DNA of 64,000 nt, from the NCBI GenBank assembly GCA_020161065.1, contig JAIUPH010000018.1, positions 1 through 64,000 on the forward strand. The letters run 5' to 3'. Below are positions 25,371 to 35,765 of this stretch, in pieces. Each line of letters starts with the position of its first letter. Positions within the stretch are counted from its first letter, which is position 1. The notes below the pieces were generated by a model, which had not been told where the DNA came from, did no database searches, and saw only the letters and a program-made list of their open reading frames with translations. This DNA comes from Pseudomonadota bacterium. GTDB taxonomy: Bacteria; Pseudomonadota; Gammaproteobacteria; Burkholderiales; Burkholderiaceae_C. The translations under genes were made by a program, and so were the position numbers.

Positions 25371-26285
25371 TCAGCGCGCCGCCAGGAAGTCCCACAGCGC
25401 CGCGGCCTGCGGCTTGGTGTGGCGCGCGAAGCCGGGCTTCTCGCGGTAGATCAGCACTTCCATCGTCAGTTCATAACATCCATTCTCGGCGGCTGGCACC
25501 AGGCGGCGGCTCTTCAGCTCCTTGCGCACCGAGCTGGCGGGCAGGAAGGCCAGGCCGTGCCCTTCGACCGCCATCGCCTTCAGGCCTTCGGCCATGTCGG
25601 TCTCGTAGACGGGTTCCAGCGAGGGCATGGCGTCGGCCTCTTTCAGGATGACCTCGACCATGCGCGCCATGTAGGCGCCGCTGGCGTAGGCGAGGAAGGG
25701 CACGCGCGCGCCGGGCACGCCGGGCAGGCGCAGCAGCGGCTGGCCGTCGGGCCCGGGGCGGGCATAGGGCGCCAGGCTCTCGGCGCCCAGGCTCAGCATT
25801 TCATAGCGCTCGGCGTTCAGCCGCAGCGGCTGCGCCGGGTGGTGGTAGGCGATCAGCAGGTCGCAGCCGCCTTCGGTCAGGCGCAGCACCGCGTCGTGCA
25901 CGTTGAAGGCGTTGAGCCGGCTCTTGATGGTGCCGAACTGTGGCCGCAGCCCCGTCAGCCAATGCGGGAAGAAGGTGAAGGCCAGCGTGTGCGGCACCGC
26001 GAACTCGATCATGTCCTGCCCGGCCACCTGGTGGCTGCGCATCAGGTTGCGCGTGGCCTGCAGGGCGCTGACGATCTCCAGCGCCTGGCCGTGGAAGGTC
26101 TCGCCGGCCGGCGTCAGCCGCGTGGGGTAGGACGAGCGGTCGACGAGGTCGATGCCGGTCCAGGCCTCCAGCGCCTGGATGCGGCGGCTGAACGCCGGCT
26201 GCGTGACATGCCGCAACTGCGCCGCGCGCGAGAAGCTGCGCGTCTCGGCCAGCGCGATGAAGTCCTCGATCCACTTGGTCTCCAT
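25371..26285 (-). CDS. LysR-family regulator, HypT/YjiE-like
   Basis: 304 aa from the ATG at 26285. N-terminal winged helix: WIEDFIALAETRSFSRAA, then RHVTQPAFSRRIQALEAWTG. The following effector domain contains QDMIEFAVPHTLAFTFFPHWL. The N-terminal pattern with HVTQPAFSRRI recalls the hypochlorite-sensing HypT group, though most LysR proteins look similar at this level. It is followed 3 bp later by pyrC and preceded by an ABC exporter gene on the same strand; its targets are not evident. Confidence 0.85.
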   Translation of the reverse strand: METKWIEDFIALAETRSFSRAAQLRHVTQPAFSRRIQALEAWTGIDLVDRSSYPTRLTPAGETFHGQALEIVSALQATRNLMRSHQVAGQDMIEFAVPHTLAFTFFPHWLTGLRPQFGTIKSRLNAFNVHDAVLRLTEGGCDLLIAYHHPAQPLRLNAERYEMLSLGAESLAPYARPGPDGQPLLRLPGVPGARVPFLAYASGAYMARMVEVILKEADAMPSLEPVYETDMAEGLKAMAVEGHGLAFLPASSVRKELKSRRLVPAAENGCYELTMEVLIYREKPGFARHTKPQAAALWDFLAAR

Positions 26286-26311
26286 GGGCGGGGGAGTGTA
26301 TGCCCGGGGCT

Positions 26312-28156
26312 TCAGTCGGACCCGCTGCGCGCGCGGGCCTCGGCGCTGTGCTGCAACCGCCACATCTGCGCATAACGCCCATCGTGCGCCAACAGCTCGG
26401 CGTGCGAGCCGCGCTCGACGACGCAGCCCTGGTCGAGCACGACGATCTGGTGCGCGTCGACCACGGTCGACAAGCGGTGCGCGATGACCAGCGCCGTCTT
26501 GCCCTGGGCGGCGCTTTTCAGCTCGGCCTGGATCGCGCGTTCGTTGGCCGAGTCCAGCGCCGAGGTGGCCTCGTCGAAGATGAGGATGGGCGGGTCTTTC
26601 AGCAGCGTGCGGGCGATCGCCACGCGCTGCTTCTCGCCGCCGCTGAGCTTGAGGCCGCGCTCGCCGACCATGGTGTCGTAGCCCTTGGGCGTGGCGGCGA
26701 TGAAGTCGTGGATGTGCGCGGCGCGCGCGGCGGCCTCCACCTCGGCGCGGCCGGCGCCGGGGCGGCCGTAGGCGATGTTGTATTCGACCGTGTCGTTGAA
26801 CAGCACCGTGTCCTGCGGCACGATGCCGATGGACTGGCGCAGGCTGGCCTGGGTGACGCGGCGGATGTCCTGGCCGTCGATCGTGATGGCGCCGCCGCCC
26901 ACGTCGTAGAAGCGGTAGAGCAGCCGCGCCAGCGTGCTCTTGCCGGCGCCCGAGGCGCCGACCACGGCCACCGTCTTGCCGGCCGGCACCTCGAAGCTGA
27001 CGTCGTGCAGGATCGGCCGCGCCGGATCGTAGGCAAAGCTCACGTGCTCGAAGCGGACAACGCCCGACGTCACCTGCAGCGGCCGCGCGTCGGGCGCGTC
27101 GGCCACCTCGCGCTCGCGCTCCAGCAGGCCGAACATCTTGTCCAGGTCGGTCAGGCTCTGCTTGATCTCGCGGTAGATCACGCCCAGGAAGTTCAGCGGG
27201 ATGTAGAGCTGGATCATGAAGGCGTTGACCATCACCAGGTCGCCCAGCGTCAGGCGGCCGTCGACCACGCCTTGCGTGGCGCGCCACAGCATGGCGATCA
27301 GCGCGGCGGCGATGATGAGCTGCTGGCCGGTGTTCAGCAGCGACAGCGTGCTCTGGCTCTTCAGCGTGGCCTGGCGCAGCCGCTCCAGGTTCTCGTCGTA
27401 GCGGCGGGCCTCGAAGTCTTCGTTGTTGAAGTACTTGACGGTCTCGTAGTTCAGCAGCGAGTCGATGGCGCGCGAGTGCGCGGTGGAGTCCAGCTCGTTC
27501 ATGCGGCGGCGAAACGCCGTACGCCACTCGGTCACCGACACCGTGAAGGTGATGTAGACCACCAGCGCCAGCGCCGTGATGCCGGCGAACCAGGCGTCGA
27601 ACTTCCAGCCCAGCAGCACCAGCACCAGCCCCACCTCCACCAGCGTGGGCAGGATGCTGTAGAGCGAGTAGCTGATCAGCGAGTGCACGGCGCGCGTGCC
27701 GCGCTCGATGTCGCGCGTCATGCCGCCGGTCTGGCGTTCGAGGTGGAAGCGCAGGCTCAAGGCGTGCAGGTGGCGGAACACCTGCAGCGAGATGCTGCGC
27801 GAGGTGCCTTCGGTCGCCCGCGCGAAGACCAGCTCGCGCAGCTCGGTGAACAGCGAGGTCGACAGCCGCAGCGCACCATAGGCAACGACCAGCCCCACCG
27901 GCACCACCAGCAGCGCCGCGGGGTCGCCGGGCTTGATCGACAGGCGGTCGACCAGCGTCTTCAGCAGCAGCGGCACGCCGACGTTGGCCAGCTTGGCCGC
28001 CAGCAAAAAGGCCAGCGCGATGCCCAGCCGCCAGCGGTAGCGCCACAGGTAGGGCAGCAGCTTGCGCAGGGTGGCCAAGTCGCTGCGGTCGGTGCGGTCG
28101 CCGGGGCGGCCGCCGGCCGGCAGCGGCGCCGGCGCCGCCAGCTCGTGTCGTCTCAT
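26312..28156 (-). CDS. Atm1/HMT1-type ABC half-exporter
   Basis: 614 aa from the ATG at 28156; upstream in-frame residues lack homology. The N-terminal half has six membrane helices, including SLRFHLERQTGGMTRDIERG, the Atm1 hallmark for the glutathione-binding surface, and NYETVKYFNNEDFE. The ATPase half has Walker A GASGAGKSTLARLLYRFYD, signature LSGGEKQRVAIART and Walker B ILIFDEATSALD. Bacterial Atm1-like proteins form homodimers that export glutathione-linked metals or sulfur species. Divergent from the thioesterase with only 38 bp between starts. Confidence 0.92.
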   Translation of the reverse strand: MRRHELAAPAPLPAGGRPGDRTDRSDLATLRKLLPYLWRYRWRLGIALAFLLAAKLANVGVPLLLKTLVDRLSIKPGDPAALLVVPVGLVVAYGALRLSTSLFTELRELVFARATEGTSRSISLQVFRHLHALSLRFHLERQTGGMTRDIERGTRAVHSLISYSLYSILPTLVEVGLVLVLLGWKFDAWFAGITALALVVYITFTVSVTEWRTAFRRRMNELDSTAHSRAIDSLLNYETVKYFNNEDFEARRYDENLERLRQATLKSQSTLSLLNTGQQLIIAAALIAMLWRATQGVVDGRLTLGDLVMVNAFMIQLYIPLNFLGVIYREIKQSLTDLDKMFGLLEREREVADAPDARPLQVTSGVVRFEHVSFAYDPARPILHDVSFEVPAGKTVAVVGASGAGKSTLARLLYRFYDVGGGAITIDGQDIRRVTQASLRQSIGIVPQDTVLFNDTVEYNIAYGRPGAGRAEVEAAARAAHIHDFIAATPKGYDTMVGERGLKLSGGEKQRVAIARTLLKDPPILIFDEATSALDSANERAIQAELKSAAQGKTALVIAHRLSTVVDAHQIVVLDQGCVVERGSHAELLAHDGRYAQMWRLQHSAEARARSGSD

Positions 28157-28194
28157 GGAAGAATCTTCGCTTTCGCGCGAGGGAGGTGGTGCCG

Positions 28195-28629
28195 ATGGCC
28201 GAGAGTTCAATCCCGCTGGCCGCGCCACGGCTGGCCAGCCCCGCCAGTGTGCCCGAGGGCAGCGAGCTGGTGATGCGCGTGATGCCGATGCCCGCCGACG
28301 TCAACGCCAACGGCGACGTGTTCGGCGGCTGGATCATGGCCCAGGTCGACGTCGCCGGCGCGGTGCTGCCGGCGCGGCTGGCGCGTGGGCGCATCGCCAC
28401 CGTGGCGGTCAACGAGTTCGTGTTCAAGCAGCCGGTGTCGATCGGCGACCTGCTGAGCTTCTACGCCCGCATCGCGCGCATCGGGCGCACCTCGATCACC
28501 GTGCACGTCGAGGTCTGGGCCGAGCGCAACCCGGCCGACCCGCACCTGGTGAAGGTGACCCAGGCCAACCTGACCTACGTGGCGATCGACGGCCAGGGGC
28601 AGCCGCGCGCGCTGCTGCTGAAGGACTGA
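28195..28629 (+). CDS. Acyl-CoA thioesterase, YciA-like hotdog
   Basis: 144 aa from the ATG at 28195, 8 bp after GGGAGG. Hotdog fold with the YciA signature NANGDVFGGWIMAQVDVAG (about 36-54), whose Asn/Asp and helix make the active site, then VNEFVFKQPVSIGDLLSFYA. Hydrolyses acyl-CoA to free acid and CoA. The usual family length is about 130 aa. Converges on the DHA2 exporter gene. Confidence 0.9.
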   Translation: MAESSIPLAAPRLASPASVPEGSELVMRVMPMPADVNANGDVFGGWIMAQVDVAGAVLPARLARGRIATVAVNEFVFKQPVSIGDLLSFYARIARIGRTSITVHVEVWAERNPADPHLVKVTQANLTYVAIDGQGQPRALLLKD

Positions 28630-28639
28630 CGAAGCCCCA

Positions 28640-30067
28640 TCAACGCGCAGCGGGCGCCGCCGCCGGCCGCCCGCGCGACACGCTGTCGCCGTCGTCGACG
28701 TGCAGCGTGCGGAACATCAGCGACGACACCAGCGTCAGCGCCGCCAGCGTCAGGAAGGCGTGGTGCAGCGCGCCGATGACGGCGGTGGGCGAGCTCTGCG
28801 GCAGGTCGTCGAGGTACAGCCCCGCCACCAGCGAGCCGCAGGCCAGGCCGAAGCTCATCGACAACTGCTGCAGCGTGCTGGCGATGGTCGAGGCCATCGC
28901 CGCGTCGCGGTCGCCGACGTCGGCGTAGGCCATCGAATTCATGCTGGAGAACTGCAGCGAGTTGAACAGCCCCATCGACAGCCCGAGCAGCACGATCACC
29001 GCCAGCGGCGTGGCCGGGCCGACCAGCGCGTACAGCGCCATCGTGCAGGCCACCAGCACGGTGTTGATCATCAGCACGCGGCGAAAGCCCAGGTGGCGCA
29101 GCATGGTGGCCGAGATCACCTTCATGCCCATCGCGGCCAGCGCGGCCGGCATCATCAGCAGGCCCGACTGCCAGGCCGGCAGCCCCATGCCGACCTGGAA
29201 CAGCAGCGGCAGCAGGAAGGGCATGCCGCCGACGCCCAGCCGCGTGACGAAGCCGCCGATCACCGAGACGCGGAAGGTGCGCAGCCGGAACAGGTCCAGC
29301 GACAGCAGCGGATGCGGCGCGCGCCGCGCGTGCCAGCCGTAGCCCAGCAGCAGCAGCGCCGACACCGCCAGCGGCAGCAAGGCCTGGCGCCACGTCAGGC
29401 CGTGCTCGCCGAACACCTCAAGCAGCCACGACAGCAGCGCGATGCCGCTGCCGAACAGCGCGAAGCCGCGCAGGTCCAGCGGGCGCACGGTGTCGGCGCG
29501 GTAGTCGGGCATGTGACGCCAGCCGACCCACAGGCACAGCAGGCCGACCGGCACGTTGACGAAGAAGATGTCGCGCCAGCTCAGCCAGTGCACGATCAGC
29601 CCGCCCACCGTGGGCCCCAGCAGCGGGCCCAGCAGCGCCGGCACGATGACGAAGTTCATCGCCCGCAGCAGCTCGCCCTTGGGAAAGGTGCGGATGATGG
29701 CCATGCGGCCGACCGGCATCATCATCGCCGCCGCAATGCCCTGCGGCACGCGCGCGGCCACCAGCAGGTGCGCGCTGGGCGCCAAGCCGCACAGCACCGA
29801 CGACAGCGTGAACAGCGCCACCGCCGCCAGGAACACGCGCCGGCTGCCGAAGCGCTCGGCCAGCCAGCCGCTGATGGGGATCGACACCGCCAGGCTGAGG
29901 ATGTAGCTGCTCGACACCGCCTTCAGGCTGAGCGGCGTCACGCCCAGGCTGGCGGCCATCGCCGGGATGCTGGTGTTGACGATGGTCGAGTCGAGCTGCT
30001 CCATGAACAGCGCGATGGCGACGATCCACGGCAGGTAGCGGCGGGTGACGGCGGCGGTGTCGGTCAT
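28640..30067 (-). CDS. DHA2-family (EmrB/QacA) drug exporter
   Basis: 475 aa, predicted 14 membrane helices. Helix 1 has FMEQLDSTIVNTSIPAM, and motif A is SGWLAERFGSRRVFL; WRDIFFVNVPVGLL is the EmrB-type motif. Proton-driven exporter. It is 29 bp downstream of the EamA gene on the same strand, so it may be the last gene of the IclR-controlled operon that starts at 38314. Start chosen at ATG 30067; the longer open frame upstream is antisense-type noise. Confidence 0.88.
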   Translation of the reverse strand: MTDTAAVTRRYLPWIVAIALFMEQLDSTIVNTSIPAMAASLGVTPLSLKAVSSSYILSLAVSIPISGWLAERFGSRRVFLAAVALFTLSSVLCGLAPSAHLLVAARVPQGIAAAMMMPVGRMAIIRTFPKGELLRAMNFVIVPALLGPLLGPTVGGLIVHWLSWRDIFFVNVPVGLLCLWVGWRHMPDYRADTVRPLDLRGFALFGSGIALLSWLLEVFGEHGLTWRQALLPLAVSALLLLGYGWHARRAPHPLLSLDLFRLRTFRVSVIGGFVTRLGVGGMPFLLPLLFQVGMGLPAWQSGLLMMPAALAAMGMKVISATMLRHLGFRRVLMINTVLVACTMALYALVGPATPLAVIVLLGLSMGLFNSLQFSSMNSMAYADVGDRDAAMASTIASTLQQLSMSFGLACGSLVAGLYLDDLPQSSPTAVIGALHHAFLTLAALTLVSSLMFRTLHVDDGDSVSRGRPAAAPAAR

Positions 30068-30096
30068 GGGCGGCGGCGCCATTCTCCACCGCGGGC

Positions 30097-31020
30097 CTAC
30101 TCCGGCGGCGGCACCAGGGCGGGCCGCCGCGGCGCGCCGGCGGCCAGCCGGCTGCCGGCCAGCACCATCGCCAGGCCCAGGCCGTACCAGGCGTTGAGCG
30201 TCTCGCCGAGCAGCAGCGCCGAGAAGGCCATGCCGAAGATCGGCACCCAGTAGACGTAGACCGTGGCGCGCGCCACGCCGATGCGCGCGATGGCCACCGC
30301 CCACAGCCAGTTGCTCAGCGTGGTGGCCAGCACCGCGGAGATGATCACCAGCGTCCACGGCCACCAGCCGGGGAACACGCGCTGCAGCGTCAGCGTGGGC
30401 CCCTGCTCGATGCCCAGGTGCAGCAGCAGCATGGCCATGCCCAGCGTGTAGACCCAGGCGTTGAACGACAGCAGGTCGACGCGCGGCGCCAGGTGCTGCA
30501 CGATCACGCCGCCCAGCGCGTAGGAGACCACGCAGCCGAGGATCAGCAGGTCGCCCAGGCCGGCGGCGCCGAGCGCGGCGCCGTCGCGGTGCAGCACCAC
30601 CGCGGCCACGCCGCCGAAGCCCAGCGCCAGCGCCGCCAGGTGGCGCCAGTGCAGCCGCTCGCCGAAGGCCAGCGTGGCCAGCAGCCCGGCCACCATCGGC
30701 GAGGTGGCCATGATCAGCGCGCCGTTGGCCGCACCGGTGCGCTGCAGGCCGCCGGCGAACAGCACCTGGTTGAGGTAGACCATGGTGAAGGCGCAGGCCG
30801 GCAGGCCCAGCCACAGCCGGCCGCTCAAGCGCAGGCGCGGCGGCCGCTGCCAGGCCATCAGCACCCAGAAGGCGATGGTGGCGGCGACGATGCGCGCGCT
30901 GGCCAGCAGCGTGGTGTCGAACCACTGCGTCAGCGTCTTGACCATCGGGAAGTTCAGGCCCCAGACCACCATCGTGGCCATCAGGGCCGGGCCCACCCAG
31001 GCGTCGCCGCGGCGGCTCAC
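30097..31020 (-). CDS. EamA/DMT-family permease
   Basis: 307 aa, ten membrane helices in two repeated EamA halves (first half about 10-140, second 152-285). VVWGLNFPMVKTLTQW near the start and YVYWVPIFGMAFSALLLGE in the second half are typical. Exports or imports small metabolites. Starts 1 bp after the livF stop, so it belongs to that operon and may export a pathway intermediate. Confidence 0.88.
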   Translation of the reverse strand: MSRRGDAWVGPALMATMVVWGLNFPMVKTLTQWFDTTLLASARIVAATIAFWVLMAWQRPPRLRLSGRLWLGLPACAFTMVYLNQVLFAGGLQRTGAANGALIMATSPMVAGLLATLAFGERLHWRHLAALALGFGGVAAVVLHRDGAALGAAGLGDLLILGCVVSYALGGVIVQHLAPRVDLLSFNAWVYTLGMAMLLLHLGIEQGPTLTLQRVFPGWWPWTLVIISAVLATTLSNWLWAVAIARIGVARATVYVYWVPIFGMAFSALLLGETLNAWYGLGLAMVLAGSRLAAGAPRRPALVPPPE

Positions 31021-31021
31021 G

Positions 31022-31764
<743 letters not shown>

Positions 31765-31768
<4 letters not shown>

Positions 31769-33576
31769 AGCGCCAGCGCGTCGGCGCTGCCCAGGTAGGC
31801 CTCGATCACGCGGCGGTCGCGCTGCACCGCGGCGGGCTCGCCCTCGGCGATCTTCTGGCCGTAGTCGAGCACGATCACGTGGTCGCTGACGGCCATCACC
31901 AGGTCCATGTGGTGCTCGACCATCAGGATGGTCACGCCCTCGCCGCCGATGCGGCGCAGCAGCGCGCCGAGCTCGGCCGTCTCCTGCGGGTTGAGGCCGG
32001 CGGCCGGCTCGTCCAGCAGCAACAGCAGCGGCTGCGTGGCCAGCGCGCGCGCCAGCTCCACGCGGCGCTGCAGGCCGTAGGGCAGGCTGCCGGCCGGCGC
32101 CGAGGCGCGCTCGGCCAGGCCCAGGCCCTGCAGCAGCGCCAGCGCGCGCTGGCGCGCCGCCGCTTCCTCGCGCCGCGCCGAAGGCAGCGCCAGCAGCGAG
32201 GCCCAGAAGCCGTTGCCCATGCGCACGTGGCAGCCGAGCAGCACGTTGTCCAGCACCGACAGCTCGCCGAACAGGCGCAGGTTCTGGAAGGTGCGCGCCA
32301 TGCCGGCCTGGCAGATGGCATGCGGCGGCAGCGCGCCCAGCTCGTGCCCGGCGAAGCGGATGCGCCCGGCCGACGGCGCGACCACGCCGCTGAGCATGTT
32401 GATCATGGTCGACTTGCCGGCGCCGTTGGGGCCGATCAGCGCATGCAGGTGGCCGCGCTGCAGCGTGAACGAGATGTGCTGCGCCGGCTTGACGCCGCCG
32501 TAGGCCTTGCTGACGTCGTCGACCTGCAGCAGCGCGCCGGCGGGGGCGTGAGTGTGGTCAGTGCCGGCAGTGCCCGCAGCCGCCGGCCGCACGCCGAGGT
32601 CGGTCACCGCCGCCGCCGCTGCCGCCGCCGCCGCGTCCGGCAGCGCCGCGCCGGCCGGCGCGCGCCGCCAGCGCGCGAACACGCCCACCACGCCGCCCGG
32701 CATGACGTACAGCGCGAACAGCAGCAGCGCGCCGTACACCAGGTGCTGCACCGCCGGCCAGCGCGCCAGCAGCGCGTCGATCAGCGTCAGCAGCACGGCG
32801 CCCACCAGCGGCCCGGCCAGCGTGCCGGCGCCGCCGAACAGCACCAGCAGCAGGATGAAGATCGACAGGTGGAAGGTGATGAAGTCGGAGTTGATGTACT
32901 GGTTCTGCTGCGCCACCATCGCGCCGGCCAGGCCGCAGGTGACGGCGGCCACCACGAAGGCCATCACCTTGGCGCGGTAGACGCGCACGCCCACCGAGGC
33001 GGCGGCGATCTCGTCGGCCTGCAGCGACAGCAGCGCGCGGCCGAAGCGCCCGCGCAGCAGGTTGCGCAGCAGCAGGTGGGTCAGCGCCGCCAGCGCGATG
33101 CCGAACCACAGCCACTGCTTCATGCCGAACGGCGCGCCGTTCCATTCCAGCGGGCGGATGCCGTACAGCCCCTGCGCGCCGCCGAAGACCTCGGTCCACT
33201 CCGAGACGATCTTCTCCACCACCACGCCGAAGGCCAGCGTGACCATCGCGAGATAAGGGCCCTTGACGCGCAGCGAGGGCAGCGCGATCAGCACGCCGAA
33301 CAGCCCGGCGGCGACGCCGGCCAGCGGCAGCGCCAGCCAGGGGTTGATGGCGGTCTTGCTGGTCAGCAGCGCCACCGCATAGGCGCCGGCGGCGTACAGG
33401 CCGGCCTGGCCCAGCGACTTCTGCCCCGCGTAGCCCACCAGCACGTTCATGCCGGCGGCGCAGAGGTAGAAGGTACACATCGAAAAGCCGATGCGCAGCA
33501 GGTAGTCGTTGTCGACGCCGGCCACCGCCAGCGCCGCGGCCGCCGCCAGGGCGAGCACCAGCGCGAGGTGCTTCAT
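31765..33576 (-). CDS. livM: LivM permease fused to LivG ATPase
   Basis: 603 aa from the ATG at 33576. Residues 1-315 are a LivM permease (YAGQKSLGQAGLYAAGAYAVAL, LRVKGPYLAMVTLAFGVVVEK, VLFGGAGTLAGPLVGAVLL). An alanine-rich linker of about 40 residues follows, then a LivG ATPase: Walker A GPNGAGKSTMINMLSG, RTFQNLRLFGELSV, signature LPYGLQRRVELARAL and Walker B LLLLDEPAAGLNP. This permease-ATPase fusion recurs in Burkholderiales, so it is probably genuine. ATGA overlaps tie it to both neighbours. Confidence 0.92.
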
Positions 33577-34499
33577 ACCTTCTCGACCAGGCGCTGGCCG
33601 AACAGCCCGGTGGGCCGGAAGGCGAGCACGGCGATGACCAGCGCGAACACCACCACCTCGCGCCACTGCGCCTGCCACAGGTTGACCAGCGACTCCAGCA
33701 CGCCGAGCAGGAAGCCGCCGATCACGCAGCCGCGCGGGTTGGACAGGCCGCCGATCATCGCCCCCGAGAAGCCCTTGAGCCCGACCGCCAGCCCCATGTA
33801 CAGCGAGGCCTGGGCGATGGGCGCCAGCATGAAGCCCGACAGCCCGGCCAGCGCGCTGCTGAAGACGAAGGCGCCGATCATCACCGCCTGCACGTTGATG
33901 CCCATCAGGCTGGCGTTGGCGCCGCTGTGCGCCACCGCGCGCATGGCCTTGCCGAGCAGGCTGCGGTTCATCACGCGGTCGAAGACCAGCATGATCAGCA
34001 CCGCCACGGCCAGCATCAGCAGCTCCTGCGGGCGCACGCCGACGCCGGCCACGCGGATCACCGCGTCGCCCAGCGGCCCCGGCACCACCACCGGCTTCGG
34101 CCCCCAGATGGCCAGCCCCAGGCTTTGCAGGATGACGCCGAAACCGAGCGTACTCATGACCCAGGCCATGCCCGGCCGGCCGGCGAAGGGCCGCACGCCC
34201 AGCACGTAGAGCAGCCAGCCCAAGGCGCCCATCAGGCCCAGCGCCGCCAGCAGCGCGGCGAACTGCGCCAGCGCGCCGGGCTGGGCGTCGCCGAAGCTGG
34301 TGGCGGTGAGCGGCTTGCCCAGCGCGAGGAAGAGCACGCTCATGCCGACGAAGGCGCCGGCGGAGACGAACTCGCCGTGGCCGAAGTTCAGCGTGCGCGT
34401 GGTGGTGAAGGTGATCGAGAAGCCCAGCGCCACCAGCGCGTAGGCGCTGCCGACGGCCAGGCCGCTGATCAGCGCCTGCAGCAGGGCTTCGGCGGTCAT
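33573..34499 (-). CDS. livH: Liv-type ABC transporter permease LivH (second system)
   Basis: 308 aa multi-spanning protein. Signatures: LISGLAVGSAYALVALGFSITFTTTR (partly quoted), LNFGHGEFVSAGAFVG, and GLSNPRGCVIGGFLLGVLESLV near the end. Lies 13 bp after the binding-protein gene and overlaps the LivM-LivG gene by ATGA. Confidence 0.93.
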   Translation of the reverse strand: MTAEALLQALISGLAVGSAYALVALGFSITFTTTRTLNFGHGEFVSAGAFVGMSVLFLALGKPLTATSFGDAQPGALAQFAALLAALGLMGALGWLLYVLGVRPFAGRPGMAWVMSTLGFGVILQSLGLAIWGPKPVVVPGPLGDAVIRVAGVGVRPQELLMLAVAVLIMLVFDRVMNRSLLGKAMRAVAHSGANASLMGINVQAVMIGAFVFSSALAGLSGFMLAPIAQASLYMGLAVGLKGFSGAMIGGLSNPRGCVIGGFLLGVLESLVNLWQAQWREVVVFALVIAVLAFRPTGLFGQRLVEKV

Positions 34500-34512
34500 G
34501 CGGCGGCCGCGC

Positions 34513-35712
34513 TCACTTCTTGAAGTCGCCCGCCGTCAGCGACTTGATGGTCGCGTCGCTGTAGGGCTCGAGCTTGCCGTCCTTCCACTTGATCCACACC
34601 AGGTCTTTGGCGGTCAGCGCGTCGTGGTCGGTCTTGCTGAAGGGCTTGTCGTAGGTCTTCAGCACGCCTTGCACGGGGGCCTTCAGGTCTTCCAGCGCGT
34701 TCTTCACCGCGGGGCCGTCGGTGCTGCCGGCCTGGCGGATGGCGGCGGCCATCAGCATCACCGAGTCGTAGCCGTGCAGCGCGAAGCTGAAGGCGCTGGG
34801 CGCCTTGAGCTTGCTGCCGATGCGGTCGTAGAGCTTTTGCTGCGCGGCGTTGCGGCTCTCGCCGATGGTGCGCATGAAGATCGGCTTCTCGGCCAGCGCC
34901 TTGCCGGCGGCGTCGTAGAAGGTCACGTTGTCGGCGGCCCAGCTCGTCAGCGTCAGCGGGAAGTAGTTGATCTTCTCCATGCTGCGCACCAGCTGCGCGA
35001 TCGGCGTGCCCTGCGCCCAGACGACCACGGTGTCGACGCCGGCGGCCTTCATCTTGTTGAGTTGCGAGGTCATGTCGGTGTCCGACACCGCGAAGCGCTC
35101 GGTCGCCGCCGGCTTGATGCCTTGCAGCTCGCCGATCTCCTGCATGTCCTTCAGCCCGCCGGCGCCGTAGCCGGTGGTCTCGGCCATGTAGCCGATCACC
35201 TTGCCGGCCTTCTTGGTGTAGGCCATCAGCGAGGCCACCTGCTCGCGGTCGACCATCGAGACGCGGAACATGTAGTTGTCGGCGCCCGGCGCCATCGGCT
35301 TGGTGATGTCGGTGCCCGAGCCGACGTTGCCCATCACCGGGATCTTCTTCTGGTTGGGGATGTGCTTCCAGGCCATCGCGTTGCCCGAGTTGGTGGGCCC
35401 GAAGACGGCCACCACCTTCTCGTTGTCGATCAGGTCGCTCATGTTCTGGATCGACTTCGGCGGCGCCGAGGTGTCGTCGCGCACCACCAGCGCGATCTTC
35501 CTGCCCAGCAGGCCGCCGGCGGCGTTGAGGTCATCGATGGCGGCCTGCATGCCGGTGACGGCGGCGTGGCCGCTTTGCGCCGAGGGCGACGCCGAGAGGT
35601 CGCCGTTGTAGCCGAACTTGATCTCCTGGGCCTGCGCTTGCGCGGCGAAGCCGGCCAGGCCGGCCGACGCGGCCAGCGCCAGCAGCGCGCGGCGGGGAAG
35701 CGGGAACGACAT
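34513..35712 (-). CDS. Liv-type periplasmic substrate-binding protein (second system)
   Basis: 399 aa from the ATG at 35712, with a Sec signal (residues 1-28, ending AQAQAQ). Type-1 binding fold: IKFGYNGDLSASPSAQSGHA, then MQAAIDDLNAAGGLLGRKI and VAVFGPTNSGNAMAWKHIP. Supplies the LivHMGF pump of this operon. Because the operon starts with an FAD dehydrogenase and an SDR, the ligand is probably an aromatic or alicyclic acid rather than an amino acid (inference). Confidence 0.9.
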   Translation of the reverse strand: MSFPLPRRALLALAASAGLAGFAAQAQAQEIKFGYNGDLSASPSAQSGHAAVTGMQAAIDDLNAAGGLLGRKIALVVRDDTSAPPKSIQNMSDLIDNEKVVAVFGPTNSGNAMAWKHIPNQKKIPVMGNVGSGTDITKPMAPGADNYMFRVSMVDREQVASLMAYTKKAGKVIGYMAETTGYGAGGLKDMQEIGELQGIKPAATERFAVSDTDMTSQLNKMKAAGVDTVVVWAQGTPIAQLVRSMEKINYFPLTLTSWAADNVTFYDAAGKALAEKPIFMRTIGESRNAAQQKLYDRIGSKLKAPSAFSFALHGYDSVMLMAAAIRQAGSTDGPAVKNALEDLKAPVQGVLKTYDKPFSKTDHDALTAKDLVWIKWKDGKLEPYSDATIKSLTAGDFKK

Positions 35713-35765
35713 GCTTGTCTCCTTGGTCGTGGTGGTTGTGGTTGCGTGGGAAGCTAACGGCTGAA